From Owenia fusiformis (Eukaryota > Annelida > Polychaeta > Sabellida > Oweniidae): a stretch of DNA of 64,000 nt. Positions 24,701 to 38,209 of this stretch are shown piece by piece (the stretch's first letter is position 1; each line of letters begins with the position of its first letter). The notes under the pieces were generated by a model that saw nothing but the letters and a program-made list of their open reading frames with translations, searched no databases and was not told the origin of the DNA. A program made the translations under genes and the position numbers. The stretch is taken from contig CAIIXF020000006.1 of assembly GCA_903813345.2 (NCBI GenBank), positions 8,794,989 to 8,858,988 of the forward strand, given 5' to 3'.

Positions 24701-27700
24701 GTATAAGTATTTAATTCCGGAAAAAAACAAACAGAAAATGTCATTGAATGTTTTATATATCAATTTCACTGGAGGCAACAAGAATAGAAACTGTCTACGC
24801 GAAAATAATGGATCAGACGTGACACAGCTCAATGATTCAGCTCCGAAGCGATCTATTTACATTATGTTAGAGGCCTAATAATCCATAACAATACCCACTA
24901 ACATCATCGAGATTACCACTTCCAATTTGTACTGACACACTAAATATTGATCAATTGATGTATTTAATTGTTCTTTTTTTGTTTTTACGTTGTTCTCTTC
25001 GGTTTTCGTGTAATTCTTTCTTTTTTAGATTAGTATACTGATTTCCCTTTGTGCCTTTGGTTGTTGAAAAACATCGATAAAACCATGACACGTTTCAAAA
25101 CAGGACATTTAGACAATTGAGAAATCATTCGAGGACCTCTCGAGGTTTGAGGTGTACTCTTAAAGTCGACCATTTGTTGATTACTTTCTATTATAATGAC
25201 GTAACCTAGTTCCATTGGTCTGGCTGTCTACCAGGGGTTCGTTTCTTCCGAAACTTTCTTCTATCTCGACCAGTACAAGAATAATATACGAATACAACAC
25301 ACTCAATGGAAATACCAAATAACATACACTAGTACACTCTGTATTCGCAGATTGGCTCGCTACGCTCACAAAATAAAATTCAGGTTCATTCTTCGGTACG
25401 ATTTCGGTACGGTTCCATTTCATGGAAAACGTATGAAATATGGCAACCAATTTCTTTTCTATTTTTTCATTTTTTCTACTACTTATCGCATCTATGCTAG
25501 AAATTGTATCATTGCACGCATTTGCAGTTTAATATTTCTTATCTTCTGAGGAGGTTGGTCACACTGGGTGATTACAATAGACTCATAAAAGAATCCCTCA
25601 TCAGCATCCCTCACAAGTGAACTATACATTTTTGCATTGTACCACAGAATGAACCGTAAATCGTAAATTGTTTAACAGATTTTCTATAGCAATAAAATTT
25701 GGAATGAAGGATGAAACTGAAATGAACATTACGCTCAGTAAGCGCATTGGAGTCCAGAAACCGTTTAATGACCATCTCGATAGCTCGGTTGGCCCCCGAT
25801 GGGGCATCTCCGATTCATACCCTCGTTTGATTTAAAGACAGAGTATGTTTTGCACTATTCAATTACCAAATTAGCAATTTTTTGTCTACGAAAGAAAACT
25901 ATTTTCGTCATTTTTGCCGTTCTTATAAAACTTTGGATTTAATGCATCAAAGGCTTTGACGCACTGGGAAAACAACTTATAACCTAACCGATTTCCCCAT
26001 TGGATGCCCCTCGGTGCATTATTAATACGCTCATATATTTGCAACAACCAAATGTCTAGAATTTTGAATAATAACTTTTCTTCGAGACTAGCAATAAAGC
26101 ACTCTAGTTAATAAATAGCAACCTATGCCACTCAAAGGAGTTCCTCCGCGACTACATATATCATCCAACAATAATGAAGCCAATAAAGAACGGGGTTTGT
26201 GATTATCGGGGCGATAAATCAAACGTTGCATCAATATGAGGCAGGGTATAGTTACATATGGTGACATTCTCATAAAATGTAATACTCCTGCATTACAATG
26301 TTTCATAGAATGTTGAAACCATACCGCGATTTATGATGCACGCAAAACTTAATTGCAAAATCCTTCCTTTTTCCTTGACTCGCGGGGTTGATATTTCGAA
26401 TTTTCTTCTCTTAACTCTTTAACTCTTCTCTTAACTCTTCTCTCTATTACAGCGTCTATTACAGCGTCGATTTCCCTTCTTTTATAGATATCCACTATTT
26501 AGGTTCCATCATATTATGTGAAAGGACACAAATGAGAAAGGGTTCCTGTCTCATATGAATGCTGAACCAAAATCAAGGATATTAGTGGTTCTGCAAGACC
26601 GATACATACTACTCACCATAGACATAGCGTCATACGCGCTTTCCAAGAGTGGATGCCGTCGGGATTGGGGGATGGCGCTTGCTTTGTGAAAACGCATTAT
26701 AACAAGGTATATAGTATCAATTAGGGATAGCGTCTGGTGCTTAAGATTCTTCATTTTGTGAGAGGAACTATTTAGAAAATATATAATATGGGTGTTGTTT
26801 TTGATAACATAGTACTTGAGATTCTTAAGCATAATGCGTGGCTGTATAATAAAAATACCTTGCGATGAAGTTATTTACTATGCGAAAGAGCCCTACCTTA
26901 AAATACTAAACTGTTTGTGCATTTTTGGGCGACGTCCCGTTAATGAACGCAAAAAATTGAGAAACTGATTCAATGTCTGTTCTTGTTATAGTATAAACTA
27001 CGACATATGGTGCTGTGAATTGCTAAACTGTTGTCCATTTCGTATAAATTGAATTTAGCAACATGTCTAACGTAATATTTTTACCGAGGGAGGTAGTAAA
27101 CACTCTGAAGAAACCCGATCGTCACTTGACTCTATTCAATGTCTACTCGTCAAATGATAGTATGCCTGGATCACTAGTGTTTATACTTAAAATATCGTAG
27201 ATTTTTATGAAATAATGGATCAACGGTTAAAAGAAACAGGTTGTTCAGTATAACTAAATATATAATGTGTAAGTGTTTTCATAAGATACAATAGTGTACG
27301 TTGACGATCTAGGTCTATATTCTGATGACAGCAATGACACAATACCGAATAAGGTATTATTAGTGTCAAAGCCAACAATTCATGTGTAGTTATTTCTGAA
27401 GAAGGTAAAATCAACTAATGGAAAGTGTATTAATTAGGCTACCATTTTAAGTCTTGATTCAAGACCCATAGTACCCCCCCCCCTTATCTACTTTAACAAC
27501 CTGTTGTTGAAGCGGGGAGCTTGAGGCAAGACTAGCTTCCATTCTGAAAGTTGACAACTTTAATTTGCGAGTTCCAGTTCAAATCAATTCATTGCAAGGG
27601 AAAAAAGTCTCATCATCTCATTTATTGAGACCTTTAATTCAATAGTTTTATCCTTACTTAATGTCAAGACCTTTAAAAAAAGATTGGATATACTTCAAGC

Positions 27701-30700
27701 GTGTTTTGTGTTCTCAAATGTCATTAACATATATATTAAACAAGACTGTCATAGCATTTCGTGTCCCCTCAAATTAATGAAAATGAGCAAATGCGAAGTT
27801 AATGGGATGCTATAATAGTCTCATAGTATCTTAACGTCATGAATAGAATGTAAACAGTTCTGAATATTTTCTAGTTGACAGTTTAACATATCTTGTTTTT
27901 CACTCAAAATTGAAATGATGATTTCAATGGCGGTAATTGTCATCAAAATCTGTCCATAATTTTTGAAATTGAATACAGCTTCAAAATTGAACATTTTGTA
28001 ATTCGTGCTGAGAATTAATCAGCAAATATGTCGTTAAACTCGATCGTAGAACTAATAAACGCTTACCTGGTTGTGAAGAGGTTAAATATATACGCTAACT
28101 TTTATATCCAATTATCGACTTAAGACGAAGCGAACGTCTGTATCTTTTAATTCAAATTATCACTGATTTTTTGTAATTGGGTTTCCAGTTCACTATTTGT
28201 ACGTTATCCATCGATTATACATGCAGCAGAAAAGTCAAAACAAAAATCCTTTTAGCCTGTTTGGAACCTCATAAATAGACTCAACTATTCCGTTCATCTC
28301 CCATCTGTTTTTAACTTCATACTAACAATTTCCAAAGCTAGAAGGGAGAAAGTCAAGCAGAACGTTGTAAACCCCATGGGCTAAGAATGACTTGTAATAT
28401 CGGATAAAAAACAAATTCACATATTTCATTTTATGGAGTGACAAAAATCAGGTTCAAAAACATAAATTACCGGGATTTTGGGCTGAACATAGTGATGTGT
28501 CGTAAATCCCTGGCAACCGTTGTTATGGTGAAATAACTTGGATTGGACATCACTAAAATTGATAATTGTAAAAGTTGGCGTGAAGTGCAATCAAGCTATG
28601 ATTGATTTGCAATCGCAATAAATTAACAAATAAGTCGGTGATCATGAGATAGTGATAATGAACACATTGGTTGTATATGTTAAAAAGTTTGTATTATTGA
28701 TTTATCAAAAGAATCGCTTTAAAGATGGCGTTTATAAATACATTCCAAGAAAGAGAAAGTTATACTATTAGTCATCACCATAGTAATTAGACCTCGAGAT
28801 TATGGCAAAATCAGTCAAAAATCATTAATATTTTCATATTTCAAACAAATGTAAAACGTAGTTTTTTACTATGTTTGTTTGACCTTTACTTGACTTATAG
28901 CCAGTAGATATCAACATTTGCATTATTTAATTCTTCATCAATCATCTCCAATCTTTTATTCAGTCTATCGTAAGATGTTTTGTTGTTAAATATTTAGGAG
29001 ACACGCTCTCCCAAACGTTTGCCGATGGCAACTGATATAGTTATTTGAAATATCCCAAATACATTTACTCTTTAAGTGAGTCTAACTGCCCAATAAACGA
29101 CGTATAACATGATGAACGGTTAATTTTAAAGATAACTGTACAAAATGATAGGTGATCATACAAAGCGACGATTACGTAATACGAGTTTCCCTATGCCCCC
29201 AAGATAAATCGTTTCATTTTATCATAAATATAGTATAAAAATTATTTAATATCGACAATATGTTGCCATCTCCCATCTTGATTTACAAGGTGTTTGTTTT
29301 GGCCTCACCTTGGAACTCCATTGTTGGATCCAGAGTCTCTACAACCCCTTCTTGAAATAGAGAGATTGGGGGATGACGAGTGACGACTGCAGATGTTTCG
29401 TGTACGTACTTGCCATAAGCTTTAGATAAAGAGAGACACTGATAAATCAGATTAATATTGGACGTCGGTGATATCCATCCTCTTAAATCTTAATGTTCAT
29501 CTTTGATAATAAATGGCTGGTTATGGCGAGACGGTTGCCCCACCCTCCTCCAAACCTCTTTTACCGTTACAACCCCCACCACTCTCCCACTTACCTTTAC
29601 GTTAAACCCCAACCCCATGTCAATGTTCATTCTCTTCCTCCTTCACCTTCTTAATATATCTTACTCTTTTATCAAACTTTACAAGGTTTTTGAACTCTTA
29701 TAGCATTCCCTCGTCTCGGGGCTCGTTTTACAAGTAGACTACAATAAATATCCTTTATCATTATTCAAAGGTTATTCTTTCCCGAATTTGTAGGATAACT
29801 ACAGAGGACCAACCAAATAAATTCGTTGATGGTATTGTAGTCTGGCTCCAAGCCCCCGCCAACAAAAGGTGAGAAGGTGTTTAGTCCCATTGAATAGTGA
29901 CCTCTCTAACAAGCATTATATAAAGAGAGACTGGTAAATGAGACTGGGGTCGGGTGATCAACGAGCGGAATTAGTATAAGATGCTACTCAAATTCCATTG
30001 ACTTATTCTTCTTGAACTAAGAAAAATCGTCGCTCATTTTTTATTATGTTTGTACTGTAATTCATAAGCCAATCACTGTCGTCATTAATTTGTCGAAGCA
30101 CAGCACCTATGTTGAGTGTTTGACAGGTGTAATTAGCCTCGTATTGAGACAATGTTTTTCATCGAGCCCTCTTGTACTCGCTCACGCGTATACCTACTAA
30201 GAAAATAAATAAATAAGGGTGGGGTTGGGAATAAATACTAAATCAGCCATGAGGTTTTGTTTTGTCGACTTGAGGTTCCATCTAGGGAAGAACGAATATA
30301 AATGTAAGACGGATTAGCCTAGGCCCGAGGATTAGGTCATCAAAGAGTTGAAGTTTACAATTTACGAAATGATCAAGGTCATATTTAAGAAGTGATAAAT
30401 AAAGATTATGTTAACAATTGATAACATATTAAGGTCAATGTCAAATGAAACGCCATATTTCACCGCTATTTCAGTTAACTTGCTTAATGTACAAAAGTAG
30501 ATACGACAATGTGCCGTATTCAAGAAGTGCAGAAAACCCCGATCACGCGTGGCACCTTAGGGATCCATTAAGGGGGGTAGTTCTGAATGATTTGTTTATT
30601 TCAAAGTATGAATCGTGTCATTAGTTTCTCAAACTTTCTTTATCAAACTTGTACTGTCAAAGATGTACCGATCATCTGAGCTTCATTCTAATTCAGCTGT

Positions 30701-32544
30701 AAATATCATACTGATAATCTCTGTGGTTTTTAATGAATTGGCACATGGTACAACTGTGTTGAGATAAGGCATGTCTTTTTGTAGTTAAATACTTATTAAA
30801 GCCGTATGTCTATGAGCTAACTGTTGGCTACCGTATGTTTCTGAAAAACACGTGAATATGAAAGAGAATTTACGATATGCTGGCCATATTCGAAACCATT
30901 TTCAATTATTGCGTCATTTGGAAATTGGTATTTACAACCCCGGGTTTACAACCTGAGCGAATTATTGGTATTTGTATGTTTTGTGTTCTGTCGTTGTTGC
31001 CCTTTGAGTATTTTGATTAAAATGATGGAAAAGTACTCACCGTATGTGTATGATCTAATCGTGTTCTTGGATCTATACTACCAAGTAATGATTATCCCTG
31101 TTATATTTTCATTTGACATCGGATATGTTGATCATTTAGATATATTGAGCTGTACTTAAAACTAGCAATACCAAAATCAAAGCTCTAACTGATTTCCTCT
31201 TTTAAACCATAATACATATAATCACTCCGTCCAAGCATTAAAACTTTGACATTTTATCATTTGGGCTGAAAAATAATTTCAAATGATTCGAGAGAATTTT
31301 CTTTAATTAGGGCCTCCATGGTTTGCTTGTATTAGTTAATGACTTATTACTTTTCAGAATTTACAATAAATCAAACTCTGATTAAGAATCACTCACCTGA
31401 AAACGATTATTTTTACAAGTTATAATGAATCTAGTTAAATATATATAAATTATACAGGTATAAATATCTCGCTATTAGTTACTTTTGGCATATTGAGCAA
31501 TTCCATCATAGATACCGACAACAGATATTAGTAATGATACACCATCAAGGCAACCACGTGTGAAATGAAAGCGACTCCCACACTCTGATACCTTAGACCC
31601 AGAGATTAGCCGGCCGTAAATACTCTCCTCTGAAAAACTTGCTTCTTTTATTGATAAAAAATTGATTAAAGTAAACTTAACGCCCGCATTGGTGACAGTG
31701 TTGTTATTCAACTAATCAGATGTGAAGCTGATTCCTATGCGACACAAATCCCGAGACTCTGATTAAGAGACTTGATCATAAAAAATGAAATAGAAAAAAC
31801 AGTAAGGATAGACTAGTAATTATTTACAATGGGTAACAATGATACTGCAAGCCAAGTCCACCGAAACTCGCAGGTGACGTGAAAAGACCAGACTTTTTCA
31901 TCCTTACTCGTTGACCTACCATCTTGATCTTTAAGTTTTGCTGTCTGTGGTATTTCAAAAGAAATGCTACAAGGGCCCAATATGGCTGCTTTTAATTAGA
32001 GTCACAATAGCCTTGCTGGATTTTTTAATATCTCATTTTTCTCAATTCGAAAGTTTTTACGAGGTTGATGTAAAGATTCATTAAGAAAGAAAATGGCCCT
32101 GGGCTTGGCAAGGGCTCTCAAAAGTTGAACCAAGAAAACAGTCTTTTCATCTAAACGTTTGTACAAATCTATTTACCAAGTGAGTAATTGTTTCATAGAA
32201 AGAGCAAAATAATTTAAAAAACAAAATTGAGGTTTCCAAAACATATTAGACTATAAATAAAGGGAAGTTTGCGGTATTTCCTCATGCAAAGTGGTCTATA
32301 AGCATAAACCACTCCACCTGTATAACATCAGGTTACCTGGCCAGGTAAGGCACCCTTAAATAAGATATTAAATGTTTTAGATTTCAAAATAAAATGGAAA
32401 TGGTAGCTTTGCAAGATGATTTTCTTGCGGATTTGTAGTAAGATCTTAAATTGGTACATAATAGGAAGACAAGAGTATTTGGCTACACAATATGCAATTT
32501 GTGTGTTTATGAGAGAGAGAGGGGCAGACTTCTTTTTAGAGTGA
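21764..32544. other. Intergenic, nothing firmly recognised
   Basis: About 10.8 kb of AT-rich sequence with ORFs of 60-104 codons on both strands, none with a recognisable domain or splice context. Small items: a short CTCTTAACT/TTACAGCGTC tandem duplication at about 26405-26470, a run of ten C at 27474-27483, and two weakly similar GAGAGACTGATAAAT-like words near 29430 and 29924. Confidence 0.5.
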
Positions 32545-32860
32545 CATCTTACGCGAGAGGTTCATAAGAAATACGACAACAGCATTTACGTGAGCGGGGG
32601 TGGTTAGGGAGCAATAGTTCTCTTTGTGGTTATATCTTTTCATTTTTGTTGGGTCAACAATCATTTATTTGAGAATCTAGGCTTTACATATACTTGATTA
32701 TTGTTTGTACACAAGTGACATCTCATAACTTGAGTATGGGCAGCACTACGAAAACCGACAACAACATGTAATGAGAGAGGGTGTTAGGGAGCGACCACCT
32801 TCCTTGGGGTTAGAGGTCTTGTTTGTAGGTCATTTCTTAATAACCGAGAATGCACTTTGT
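32545..32860 (+). repeat. Diverged local duplication, period about 185 bp
   Basis: Positions about 32540-32690 and 32717-32860 share the order GTGACATCT, TACGA-AA, GACAACA-CAT, GAG-GGG-GTTAGGGAGC, then CTT-G-GGTTA and TTT-TTGT. The copies differ by many substitutions and small gaps, so the duplication is old. Confidence 0.5.
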
Positions 32861-33235
32861 TCATAATGTTCTCTTATTGAAGAGTGATGACGTATACCTA
32901 CGCATAGTTTTATATCAGGTATATAGTCATAAATAAATAGTCTAGCTACAGGCCCTTGTGACACAAGTTATTAGAATAGATAGTCCAGGGTCTTCAAGCA
33001 AGACTATATCCGGGACTAACATTTGAGCCACTGTCTAATCTATACTTGTCATCCGTACGCAAAAAAGTCTCCAAGTATTTAATTCCAACGACATTATTCA
33101 ATACAACTGTGAGAGTATTTCCTATATCAATATTCAACATGTCTCTCGATTCCTCTCTGGTCATTGCACGGGTTATTGAGTTCGGGGGAAGGGATGCTTC
33201 TTAGTCATCATCCTTGGTGTTAAAGTGCCCGATAA

Positions 33236-33287
33236 ACTATAAAATGCGCATGCGTCCAGGTGTTGATAAACTATAAATAGCGAAAAT
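33236..33287 (+). promoter_or_regulatory. Possible core promoter: paired TATA-like words around an NRF-1-like site
   Basis: GATAAACTATAAAA and GATAAACTATAAATAG lie about 30 bp apart and flank TGCGCATGCG, which matches the palindromic NRF-1 consensus. The second TATA word resembles a canonical TATA box. No coding exon follows within the next kilobase that I can support, so this may be fortuitous. Confidence 0.2.
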
Positions 33288-35514
33288 CCAGGGTTTGTCA
33301 CCACAAGGTAAGCCAGGACGTGTTGAGAGAACAGCTAGTGTTGATATTGAATTTACATGTAGCCAGATAAGTTTCCTTATTGAAATTACATATGGTTATT
33401 AGCAATACTTTGTAGGTGCTAAACAATAAAATATTTAGAGTATATATGAGAGAAATTGGTCATTTCGAACCTGTTGAAAAGTTTGTGGCTCTCGGCTACA
33501 CCGGGGAATTTACTTCCGTGAGTACACACATAAATGTGGGGTTCTCCAAGAGGTACGCGACAAGGTGACCTGGCATCAAATGTGCGACTAAATGCTACTA
33601 TCGAGAAGATAAAATAACGAATACGACAATAAGTTATTGCATGTGACAATTCCGAGCCTTCATCTCACTGAAGTATTTTGAAGTGAAAATAGGATTTTTG
33701 TTTTGATACATGGATTCAGATGAACGTAACTTTATTCTGACAACTAATCAAAACTGAACAAAATTGATTGTACGTAACAGACAATTTATTGTTTTACAAT
33801 GTTTTGATTGGCTAAACGAATGAAACCAACAAATTATGACATGTAAAATGACAATTTTGAAATGTAAAATTTAAAAGTGACAAACACAACCTCCCTATAT
33901 CCACTCTTTGGGAGCCCTAGTAAATTAGTAATATGTACATGCAGCAGTGGTAGTGTACAGCTTATTATCACACTACGCTTTGTATTCTAAAGCCTTTTGT
34001 TTGTAATAACACTAGTACTGTTCACTCAACGTATGTTTTGTGTGTGGGCAGTCAACGATAATCATTGTTTTATCCCGGTTATATGACCTCGGCAATTATA
34101 ACAGAACCGTACTAAACGAAAAAACGCAAATAAGAGAAAGCTTTCACACACATATAAAAAATGAACTAGTCTAATCCGCCAGTATAAACTCTGTGCTATA
34201 CGTAGCCGGGTCGGGCGCACACTTTAAAGGTCTTGTGGAGAATCATTATTTATGAACTGTATTTGAAGTTCATATTATAAAAAAGAACGAAGGGTTTTAC
34301 TCAGTGGGAACACCAGGTAGAGTATGATCCAATGATGACGTGTTCTCTACCTTTTCCAATAGATTGGTTCATGTGCATATAGATCTGTAATTTAAAGGCT
34401 TTGACACTCAAAATACGCGTCCCCATATCAACTCATACGCGTTTGAGCTGTATGCTATTTGCTGAGTTTTCTCTCATCGAGAATTCCTTCAGAGGTCACT
34501 CCCAGATCCCCGGTAAGCTAGATCTTGTCCCTTGGTAAAGATGTCACTATAGAATGATAATTATCTTCTACGGAAAAGAGGATCGAAAATATGGTAGATG
34601 TCCTTGGTTTCAGTGGGTATAATATCTCCCAATAGTCAATGTGAAAAGTCATTATACGTAATGATATTTATCAGATTTAATACGAGAATGTCAAATATGT
34701 TAAGTTAGGGATGCTATCAAATAGTCAAATTCCTAATTTCCTCTATCGAAATTCAATCGACAAAAACAGGTCTATACATCATACATTAAGTGGTATGAAA
34801 ATACCCAGACGCGAGTAGATGTCATATTATGAAAGGTGTCTTGACAGGAACAAGACTCGGTAATGTCGCACATAAAGTTTAAAGCCCTGAACTCATTGGA
34901 TGCCCTCTGAATTTGACTTACTGACGGCAAACACTAATACGTTACCGAACGTTTTGAAATGTCTTTTCAATCAGGTTATTAAAAAAACATTTCTGTTTGG
35001 ATAATTATATTTTAGTTAACATATTCATTCTCAGATCATACATGATGGATGTAAATAGAATTGTAGCTTTGACAGAATGTCACATCATAGAATTTTTCAT
35101 ACATCAAATTTCTGGCCCCTCTGTCTTTTTTGAATGTATTAGCTCTCTTGTGCTAACTTTACTACTTAGCATGATAAATAAAATGGTCTTGGTAGTTTGT
35201 TTGGCTTTTTGAATATTCAATAAAAGTATGAAGTACTTCAAAAATCAATGTAACATTCTGACTTGCTTGCTTGATAGTTGCTTAGTTTTATTGGTTGATT
35301 GCTTGCTTGTTTTGTTTTGTGTTTTACATTTGAAATACAACTCGATTACCGTCACTGAATACATATTCCAACTCAGTTAAAAGAAATTCAAAGAAGCATC
35401 CTAACTACGTGGCCATACATAGACTTATTGAACTTAAAGAACAGCTGTAGACGACGACGACACGAACTAAAACATAAACGAACGTATGCTCAACTATCAA
35501 ATCCACATTCATAG

Positions 35515-35717
35515 ATTATTCATATATTTTGTTAATCCAATGTTATGACGTGACCTTTAACACCATGGAGCATTATCCAGTTAAAGGTGTGTATGATTCG
35601 TGCCGTATCTCAAGAAACGGTGAAGTAAATCAACTAAGATTTGACACCGCTGGATACCTATTGAAGGACCTCATCAAAAGTGGTCGGTTTGACGAAGGCT
35701 ACTATTGTCGACTATAA
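35515..35717 (+). CDS. Candidate terminal coding exon, unknown protein
   Basis: A frame ending in TAA at 35715-35717 encodes a run of well-balanced sequence: MEHYPVKGVYDSCRISRNGE from the ATG at 35564, then VNQLRFDTAGYLLKDLIKSG and a C-terminal RFDEGYYCRL. It can be entered by a TAG acceptor at 35512-35514 or start at the ATG, which has a good ACC context. A poly(A) signal AATAAA follows at 35775-35780, 58 bases after the stop, as expected for a last exon. No upstream exon was found and I do not recognise the family. The composition is markedly more protein-like than surrounding ORFs. Confidence 0.35.
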
Positions 35718-36780
35718 GATGTATGTTTTTGATTGATGTTTACACCAGTATATAAGTTGATAAATAACTGAGTCAATAAACATGCACTGTATATTGCATA
35801 GATATATCCTTTAAGATACACCATTCAGTCTTTAGCAAATAAAAAATGACGAAAATGGTAAAACGCGTCTTGCTTTTCCATAATCATAGACTAGATTTCT
35901 TAATAATTTAATAATTGTGATATTTTTTCTCGATCCAAGTCACGTGAATTTCAAAATAAAGAGGAATGAAGGTCCGAACGCTATAGTCGCTAGGATTAGC
36001 AATAATAGGTATACACAACTTCTGTTTGGAGTAAGTGTTGATGGTAATGATTGGGGAGGGGTTGGGGGCTAGGTGTATAAGTTTACGAAATGGTATACAG
36101 TATTATAAATCACCAAATAAATAAACGCAAGGCTCTGGAACTCATTCTTAAGAAGAGGGTTACCCGTAGTCTTGCATCGCAACCCTCTTCACTCAGTCCC
36201 CACAATATGACACAAAACAACAACGCAACGGTTGATTACAATGGTCGAGGGAGTAGGTATTGAGAAGAGAATTTAATGTCGTTTAACCATATTTCTTTTG
36301 CCACTAAATCGTTATGTATGGCGTCGCCTTCAGATCTTCGCCTTCCATTTGATCAATTTGACCTATCAGGTAGGAGCAATTGAAGCATCACACACAGGCT
36401 TAAGATAAGGACTGATGAAAAACAAGACTTATCAAACCAACAAAAACCAAACACATGTTAAATATAAAGCACATATCATTCAACACATGTAAAACATATG
36501 TGAATAGATGCTGAATATTTTAAACATTAATGGTTTATATAAAAATAAATGGTCGAGCCACCTGTATACAGTATGCAGCAACTCCTTGTAAACATGAGAG
36601 TAACGACCCCCTATTTGTCTTAATAACTCAATCAAATTGACAATATGACCAATCCAAATACACAATAAACTAACAATCTAGAGTAGTGTACAAGCAAAAG
36701 TCAAGTGGAATGTAAATATTGTTCAGCTGAAACTTTTTTAAAGTTTTAAAATCGAGCGTTCATGGACTTGTCAGTTATGT

Positions 36781-37000
36781 ACACCCCCAATCCGCAATCA
36801 AATTATCAGTGTGGAGTTAGTACTAATTTAGTGTGGAATTAGCGCTAAACTGTCAGTACTGATTTAGTACCAATCGAGCTGTACAGCAGGTACAAAATTC
36901 GCACTAACTCAGCGCTAACTCAGCACTAACCTTAGTGGTGACTCTGCACCAAGTTAGCGTGGAATTAGTACTAAATTCGTGCGAATTTTGTACCAACTTT
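36781..37000 (+). repeat. Left arm rich in TTAGTGCTAA/TTAGCGCTAA words
   Basis: A dense cluster of short palindromic words of the form TTAG-(TACT or CGCT or TGCT)-AA. In inverted orientation it matches 40200-40410, as subterminal repeats of a DNA transposon would. Confidence 0.6.
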
Positions 37001-38209
37001 TAAAAATTATCGGGCATGAATTTTTGTATATTTAATTGATAAAAATGTATTAAATTGACATTTTTATTAAGATCTTGTTTTTAATTAGACCATCAAGGGT
37101 AAGGATTTTTAAGGGTTATGATATCACATGATTTTGATGTATCTTAGTTTTTCTTCAGTTATTAATATTATAACCAAACAAATATCCCAGCTATAATACC
37201 ATTAAAAACATAATACATTATCTTGTTAGGTATATATAATACCAAATTATAACTTTATTCATCATATCATTTACTGGTCTTAAAGGAGTATCGTATTGTT
37301 TTATTTCCTTTGGATTGAAGATTTACCACAGTAACAGTAAATTACAAAAGATTCACTATTTACACAATTTACAAAAACTGTCGTTCTGTATATAAATGAT
37401 GATGACCCTAACTCCCAATAACATACAACTGGTAAATGTCATTGCCTTTACAAGGGTATCAGTTCAAAGGTGTAGGGGTGTGTTTAGTCCATAATTGTTT
37501 TTGTCATTCCTTAATCATTCGTTAATGCTAACGTCCTGTCATTGTGCCTTCTTATTCGCCAATTTAGTTCCCCTGATGTAAAATCGTTATACCTGAAATG
37601 ATAAAAAAAGAAACGCTTATTTGAGGCTTCATCACTTTGCATTAAACATGCATATTCATAAGTTAAACCAATTAATCCATGATCGTGATTGCAGCTTACT
37701 AAGTACATCATATATGTATATTTTCTATGTATAACATTTACATTTCCTAAATAGCGGTGATGCAATATTATTAAGGATCCAATTTATGAGACATCAAGAG
37801 GACATGCTGTCATTGTTTAGTATCTATAGGTATAAGGCAATCTGAATTAATTCTGAATTAATCAATTAATTTGATAAATCAATACATACCTCGTGAAAGT
37901 TGTTCATAGTTTAACCATCCTTTTGAGTTTTTGCTCCACCCCCACAAGCTTTTTGTTGTTATAACTGATAACAGTTACCTGAAAATATAGTTTTCTATGA
38001 ACATTCGCAGATTTGCTTACCGTAATAGTTAATGTAAATTAAAGTTCGAAATAATATCTTTGAACAAAGAATTCAGTTTGCATACACAAATTGTTTCCAA
38101 TATTTTTACAGGGCCAAAATATAATGCTAGATTATTTTGTCATAGTTAGGGTTGACGTATTTACAATTTTATTATAGCCCTGTGAGGAAGCATAGGCTAT
38201 TAACATGTT

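Larger units (their letters stand above)
32861..36780. other. Intergenic with one candidate terminal exon
   Basis: Apart from the promoter-like words at 33236 and the possible exon at 35515-35717, this stretch is AT-rich without recognised features. Confidence 0.45.
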
